64,000 nucleotides of DNA from Butyricicoccus pullicaecorum (GTDB lineage Bacteria > Bacillota > Clostridia > Oscillospirales > Butyricicoccaceae). Under the pieces are notes generated by a model that was not told the DNA's origin, searched no databases, and was given only the letters and a program-made list of their open reading frames with translations. This document shows, in pieces, positions 61,091 to 64,000 of this stretch. Both the position numbers and the translations under genes were made by a program. Positions within the stretch are counted from its first letter, which is position 1, and every line of letters starts with the position of its first letter. The stretch is taken from the NCBI GenBank assembly GCA_018366035.1, contig JAGZIW010000001.1, positions 308,642-372,641 on the forward strand. The letters are read 5' to 3'.

Positions 61091-61520
61091 GTTCCAACCT
61101 CTCCCATTCTTTTCTTAACTGTTTCAGTGCCGCCAGTTTCCAATAGTTTACAGTTGTACGGCTTCGTCCATATTTCTGCCCAATTTTCTTGTCTGTATAT
61201 CTGAAAAAGAAATATAACACTAAAACTTCCTGCCGTTGTTTTGACAAAATAGAGAATGCTTTTGCCAGTCGCTCATTTTCAATTTCAATACATTCTCCAC
61301 ATACACTGAATATGGTCGGCTGCATTGGTTCTTCAAAGTAATTATCCGTTACAGATGGATTGTAATAGCGTTCCGACATGAGATAGTCAAGAGAGATTTC
61401 ATGCTTTCGCCGTCTGTTAATATCCCGATAAGCTGATAAAGCGGCGTTGCGTAGAACAACTCTACAAAAGGCGGCAAAAGTATATTCAATATGCTCCTTA
61501 TGTTCTTTGGAATAGCTCAT
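61062..61520 (-). CDS. Tn916-type sigma-70 family factor
   Basis: A 152-residue sigma-like regulator. Region 2-like FAAFCRVVLRNAALSAYRDINRRRKHEISLDYL and region 4 FSILSKQRQEVLVLYFFFRYTDKKIGQKYGRSRTTVNYWKLAALKQL are both visible. ATG 61520 follows GGGGGTGAG, which can be masked by a hairpin. It corresponds to Orf7 of Tn916-type elements and would activate excision/transfer genes. Those genes are absent here. Confidence 0.8.
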   Translation of the reverse strand: MSYSKEHKEHIEYTFAAFCRVVLRNAALSAYRDINRRRKHEISLDYLMSERYYNPSVTDNYFEEPMQPTIFSVCGECIEIENERLAKAFSILSKQRQEVLVLYFFFRYTDKKIGQKYGRSRTTVNYWKLAALKQLRKEWERLEHEERKANTF

Positions 61521-61528
61521 TTTTCTCA

Positions 61529-61551
61529 CCCCCTTTCTTCCCAGTAGGGGG
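61529..61551 (-). promoter_or_regulatory. Hairpin masking the sigma gene ribosome binding site
   Basis: On the minus strand CCCCCT (61551-61546) pairs with AGGGGG (61534-61529), which is the Shine-Dalgarno of the sigma gene. An ACGCC/GGCGT hairpin lies just upstream. Translation would need the stem to open. Confidence 0.55.
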
Positions 61552-61612
61552 CTATTACAGCAAACGCCCATGCAGGCGTAAAACCACATAGGCATTTGGT
61601 AATATGAGTTAT

Positions 61613-61723
61613 TTAAGCAATTATGATGATTTGTGTGTTCATCTTTATGGTCGCAAAATCCCGTTGTATGGAATGGGCTTTTTTTAACAACGAAATAAGG
61701 GTATAACTGTGAAAAATGGACAT
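61613..61723 (-). CDS. Leader peptide upstream of sigma gene
   Basis: A 36-residue peptide, MSIFHSYTLISLLKKAHSIQ onward, with TAAGGAGGCA upstream. It lies between a terminator-like hairpin and the sigma gene. Its translation could control the downstream hairpins, as in Tn916-type attenuators. Not recognised otherwise. Confidence 0.5.
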   Translation of the reverse strand: MSIFHSYTLISLLKKAHSIQRDFATIKMNTQIIIIA

Positions 61724-61764
61724 GGCAATGCCTCCTTAATACCACCATAAACATTTTTATCAAA

Positions 61765-61802
61765 TAAAAAAAACGGGCGGCTTTGTATTTTAAAGCCGTC
61801 CA
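61765..61802 (-). terminator. Attenuator/terminator downstream of vat-like gene
   Basis: On the minus strand GGACGGCTTT pairs with AAAGCCGCCC, with T8 after it. An upstream AAAGCCGT (61836-61843) could pair with ACGGCTTT instead, giving an antiterminator. Confidence 0.6.
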
Positions 61803-61867
61803 TGAAAAAATTTTGTATGGGAATTATGCTGTACAACGGCTTTTTTCTTTTGACGTCGTGCGGCAAT

Positions 61868-62488
61868 TTAACACAAATATTCAATATTTCCTGACTGTAT
61901 CTCGGTTATATGTTGTCTAATATATTCTTTAGACCAATCCCACCACTTTAATTTGAGCAATGTATCAATCGTTTCCTCATTAAATCTTTTTCGTATCTGT
62001 TTTGCCGGTACACCTCCCACGATTGTATAAGGTGGAACATCTTTCGTTACAACGGCTCGCGCCCCGATAATAGCACCGTCGCCAATCGTAACGCCTGCTA
62101 AAATGACTGCTTCATAACCAATCCAAACATCATTTCCGACAACAATATCTCCTTTATTATCCCATGCCTTTGTAATGTCTTTTACGTCTAATCCCCATTC
62201 TTCAAAAAAAATGGGAAATGGATATGTTGATAAGGACGATAATGTATGATTTGCACTATTGAAAATAAACTTTGCTCCACACGCGATTGAACAAAATTTC
62301 CCAATTATCAATTTGTCTTGATTGATAGGGTATTGATATAAAACATTATTTTTTTCAAAGTCTTTTGGTTCTTTCACAAAATCATTATACATAGTATAAT
62401 CGCCCGCTATGATATTAGGGTTAGTGATAACACTTTTAAGATATACCGTTTCTTTATCATTTGAACGTGGATAAATTTTCTGTAACAT
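61868..62488 (-). CDS. Vat-like streptogramin A O-acetyltransferase
   Basis: A 206-residue left-handed beta-helix xenobiotic acetyltransferase. It shows YPINQDKLIIGKFCSIACGAKFIFNSANH, with the catalytic His in NSANH, then GDIVVGNDVWIGYEAVILAGVTIGDGAIIGARAVVTKDVPPYTIVGGVPAKQIRKRF. The pattern matches Vat proteins that acetylate the streptogramin A hydroxyl. A CatB-type or other substrate is possible. It is the middle cargo gene and the nearest to the attenuator. Confidence 0.78.
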   Translation of the reverse strand: MLQKIYPRSNDKETVYLKSVITNPNIIAGDYTMYNDFVKEPKDFEKNNVLYQYPINQDKLIIGKFCSIACGAKFIFNSANHTLSSLSTYPFPIFFEEWGLDVKDITKAWDNKGDIVVGNDVWIGYEAVILAGVTIGDGAIIGARAVVTKDVPPYTIVGGVPAKQIRKRFNEETIDTLLKLKWWDWSKEYIRQHITEIQSGNIEYLC

Positions 62489-62501
62489 AATGATTCCTCC
62501 C

Positions 62502-63209
62502 TTATCGCTCTAACGGAAAAGTGAATGTTTGAATACATTCAAAATGGTTATTTTCTACATAATATACGGTTTGCTCTTTGGCAGAATACACGAAAGAAAC
62601 TCTCGTTGCCCATGCACCCTCTTGACGCACATCATAAAGTAAATGAATTGCGTCTGAAATTGAAAAATCGGGGCTATATTTTTCTAATTTTTTCAAAGCA
62701 CGTTCATATCTATCGTCCCCCGGAACAATAAAATCTTTTGTACTTTCCGGCTTCATCAAAGAATAGTTCGTTATCAAGGAATATTGTTCGTGTTCTTCTT
62801 TATAGCCTATTCCCGGTTCAATGATTAAAACACGTCCATGACTGTCTGATAACATTGCCTGCATGGTTGCGTCCGGTGCATAGGTAACTTGCTTTGACTT
62901 TACAATTTGGAGTACCTCATCAAAAGAAATTTGTGCTTTAATAAACTGTTCTGTCAAGTCGGCAATCGTTATACAGTCAGAATTATCTCGATATATTCCG
63001 GCAGGATTGTCATGTACATATAACAATGTCCCAACATTTCCATTTCTATTGATACCATGATAAGAGTGGTATATACCGTCCGGTCGTAAAATACCTATAT
63101 AAAAGCGTTCTTTTTCTTTTATCACTTTATGTTTCCACACTGCAAGGTCAATATCAAAATTAAATCCTGTAATCATGTCATTCCCATTATAAACAAATCG
63201 GGTACACAT
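62502..63209 (-). CDS. Ntn-hydrolase, linear amide C-N hydrolase-like
   Basis: A 235-residue enzyme starting MCTRFVYNGNDMITGFNFD. Cys2 would be the N-terminal nucleophile after removal of Met1. DAISDA.HLLYDVRQEGAWATRVSFVYSA is also typical of the family. Members include bile-salt hydrolase, acyl-homoserine-lactone acylase and penicillin V acylase relatives. It lies 13 bases before the vat-like gene, as second resistance or detoxifying cargo. Confidence 0.65.
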   Translation of the reverse strand: MCTRFVYNGNDMITGFNFDIDLAVWKHKVIKEKERFYIGILRPDGIYHSYHGINRNGNVGTLLYVHDNPAGIYRDNSDCITIADLTEQFIKAQISFDEVLQIVKSKQVTYAPDATMQAMLSDSHGRVLIIEPGIGYKEEHEQYSLITNYSLMKPESTKDFIVPGDDRYERALKKLEKYSPDFSISDAIHLLYDVRQEGAWATRVSFVYSAKEQTVYYVENNHFECIQTFTFPLER

Positions 63210-63311
63210 AATAGTTCCCTCCCATGTATTTTAAATATTTCTTCTTTATCATACAGTTCGTTGAAAAATTTTTCTATACTCTATATAATACCGAACCAAT
63301 CTGTATAAAAA

Positions 63312-63338
63312 TAAGAGGCTGCAACTCGGCAGCCCCTT
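63312..63338 (-). terminator. Terminator
   Basis: GGCTGC and GCAGCC within AAGAGGCTGC...GCAGCCCCTT. It ends the CD3324-family gene, whose stop is four bases away. Confidence 0.6.
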
Positions 63339-63341
63339 ACC

Positions 63342-63605
63342 TTACTTTTGATATATAATTTTCCGAACAGCATATAAAGATAGGCAATATTTTTCAGCAA
63401 GACAATTTATAGAAATACCGCTTTGATATTCTTGTTTTATCTTCTGATTACGTTGCTCTAATTCTTTCCTATAACCGGAAACTTCTCCCCAACGTTTTTG
63501 TTTCTCCTGCTCAACAGGAACATAAATATATTCGCCTTGAACATAATTTTGCAACTCTTTTACCAATGCGTCTGGAAGAATAACTTGTGCATTTTTATAT
63601 TTCAT
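63342..63605 (-). CDS. CD3324 family (Mor-like) protein
   Basis: An 87-residue protein of the CD3324 family. LPDALVKELQNYVQGEYIYVP is the family opening, and a C-terminal HTH (SINCLAEKYCLSLYAVRKI) follows. It resembles Mor-type activators, and homologues in C. difficile are linked to conjugative elements. ATG 63605 has AAGGAGG. It may control the cargo promoter, but that is inference. Confidence 0.7.
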   Translation of the reverse strand: MKYKNAQVILPDALVKELQNYVQGEYIYVPVEQEKQKRWGEVSGYRKELEQRNQKIKQEYQSGISINCLAEKYCLSLYAVRKIIYQK

Positions 63606-63640
63606 GCGGGCTTCCTCCTTGATTATGATGGTCAAGTTAC

Positions 63641-63709
63641 AAAGCCAGCATTTATTCTGCGACTATTTTACTCCATGCAACCGTCGCAATCTACTGGCTT
63701 TGCATGGAG
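63641..63709 (-). promoter_or_regulatory. Possible pseudoknot leader of CD3324-family gene
   Basis: On the minus strand TCCATGCAA pairs with TTGCATGGA. The loop between holds AGCCAG and GCGAC, whose complements CTGGCT and GTCGC lie downstream. These pairings cannot form as a simple nested set with the first stem, so an H-type pseudoknot or an alternative fold is possible. Confidence 0.5.
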
Positions 63710-63832
63710 AAAATCTTTGTTTCTCTTTTTTGTGTTAATACACATACAAATCACTTCTTTCCCTATGTCTAAAACATTAAGTTCAGATGAATACAGTCTA
63801 CCATATTCTTAAAACTATATCAATCTTGAGTT
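63710..63832. other. Intergenic region
   Basis: AT-rich with no gene; it may contain the promoter for the CD3324-family transcript. Confidence 0.35.
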
Positions 63833-64000
63833 TTAATTCTCCTTTGGCATTTTTGCAAATCCAGCGTACTTGGAAGTAAGAAAAACTTTTTGAAAAATTT
63901 CTCTCAAAACTTCGGCAAAATCGCTCTGTCCGGTGTTGTAGGTAGTGAGAGGAAAATCAGAGGGTTTGGGATACTTCCCAACAAGCAAAATGCAGGGCAT
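63833..64000 (-). CDS. Partial hypothetical gene at window edge
   Basis: On the minus strand an open frame enters from the right edge and ends at 63833. The visible 55 residues are MPCILLVGKYPKPSDFPLTT onward, rich in Phe and Lys, ending KMPKEN. An ATG lies at the very edge, but the gene may begin beyond it. No family recognised. Confidence 0.45.
   Translation of the reverse strand: MPCILLVGKYPKPSDFPLTTYNTGQSDFAEVLREIFQKVFLTSKYAGFAKMPKEN

Overview
The window looks like a low-to-mid GC anaerobic gut Firmicute of the class Clostridia. The inference rests on an adenosylcobalamin-dependent ribonucleotide reductase, a reverse rubrerythrin with an Rrf2 regulator, a polyamine operon with both SpeD/SpeE and carboxyspermidine enzymes, strong AGGAGG ribosome binding sites, many TTG/GTG starts and several Clostridia-type mobile elements. 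Butyricicoccaceae or other Oscillospirales is my guess, not something the sequence proves.

Layout. 1-6.4 kb: a nickel/oligopeptide-type ABC importer (nikABCDE-like) whose nikB has an in-frame TGA, then an M14-type deacylase and a MATE exporter. 6.4-15.4 kb: an integrative element end with a sigma-like regulator, a roughly 500-nt probably structured untranslated segment, a MazF toxin, a serine-less resolvase-like protein and three consecutive large serine recombinase genes, the middle one lacking the catalytic domain. An Rpn-type nuclease follows, then a scar that duplicates the 3' end of the third recombinase. 15.4-20.8 kb: an AAA ATPase whose RloB partner is cut to about 20 codons by an abutting ADP-ribosyltransferase/HTH module with its own operators, then a fourth large serine recombinase and about 800 bp of decayed DNA.

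20.8-38 kb: chromosomal or accessory genes. These are an EFR1 ferredoxin/flavodoxin with a frameshifted ArsR gene, an Lsa-like ABC-F protein with an attenuator leader, DUF6440, MerR and LysR regulators, two half-size chromate transporters, a DUF4300 lipoprotein, a 2-hydroxyacid dehydrogenase next to an aspartate dehydrogenase-like protein, an ECF sigma/DUF4179 pair, a MarR regulator, and an AT-rich block (M56 peptidase, BlaI repressor, two exported or unknown proteins). 38-50.2 kb: conserved backbone with the six-gene polyamine operon, nrdJ, a split LysO-type exporter, the rubrerythrin/Rrf2 pair and two tRNA-Leu genes.

50.3-60.1 kb: beside the tRNA-Leu genes lies a phage- or plasmid-like replication module. 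It contains an integrase stub, an exonuclease, a CI-like repressor with a three-operator switch, a Cro-like gene, a replisome organiser with an internal inverted repeat, DnaB, a ParB-like protein, SSB, HicAB-type genes (hicA frameshifted) and an HUH rolling-circle Rep. No structural or conjugation genes are present. A perfect 19-bp palindrome, TGTGTCCAATTTGGACACA, occurs three times across this module and is the most interesting unexplained signal in the window. 60.2-64 kb: two MITE-like repeats, then a Tn916/Tn1549-like regulatory pair (sigma and HTH), a Vat-like acetyltransferase, an Ntn-hydrolase, a CD3324-family protein and several RNA attenuator or pseudoknot structures.

Broken genes are common (nikB, arsR, rloB, hicA, the 50.7-51.2 kb ORF, the integrase stub and a recombinase tail). 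The window therefore records several rounds of element insertion and decay. All calls are by eye; no database search was run.
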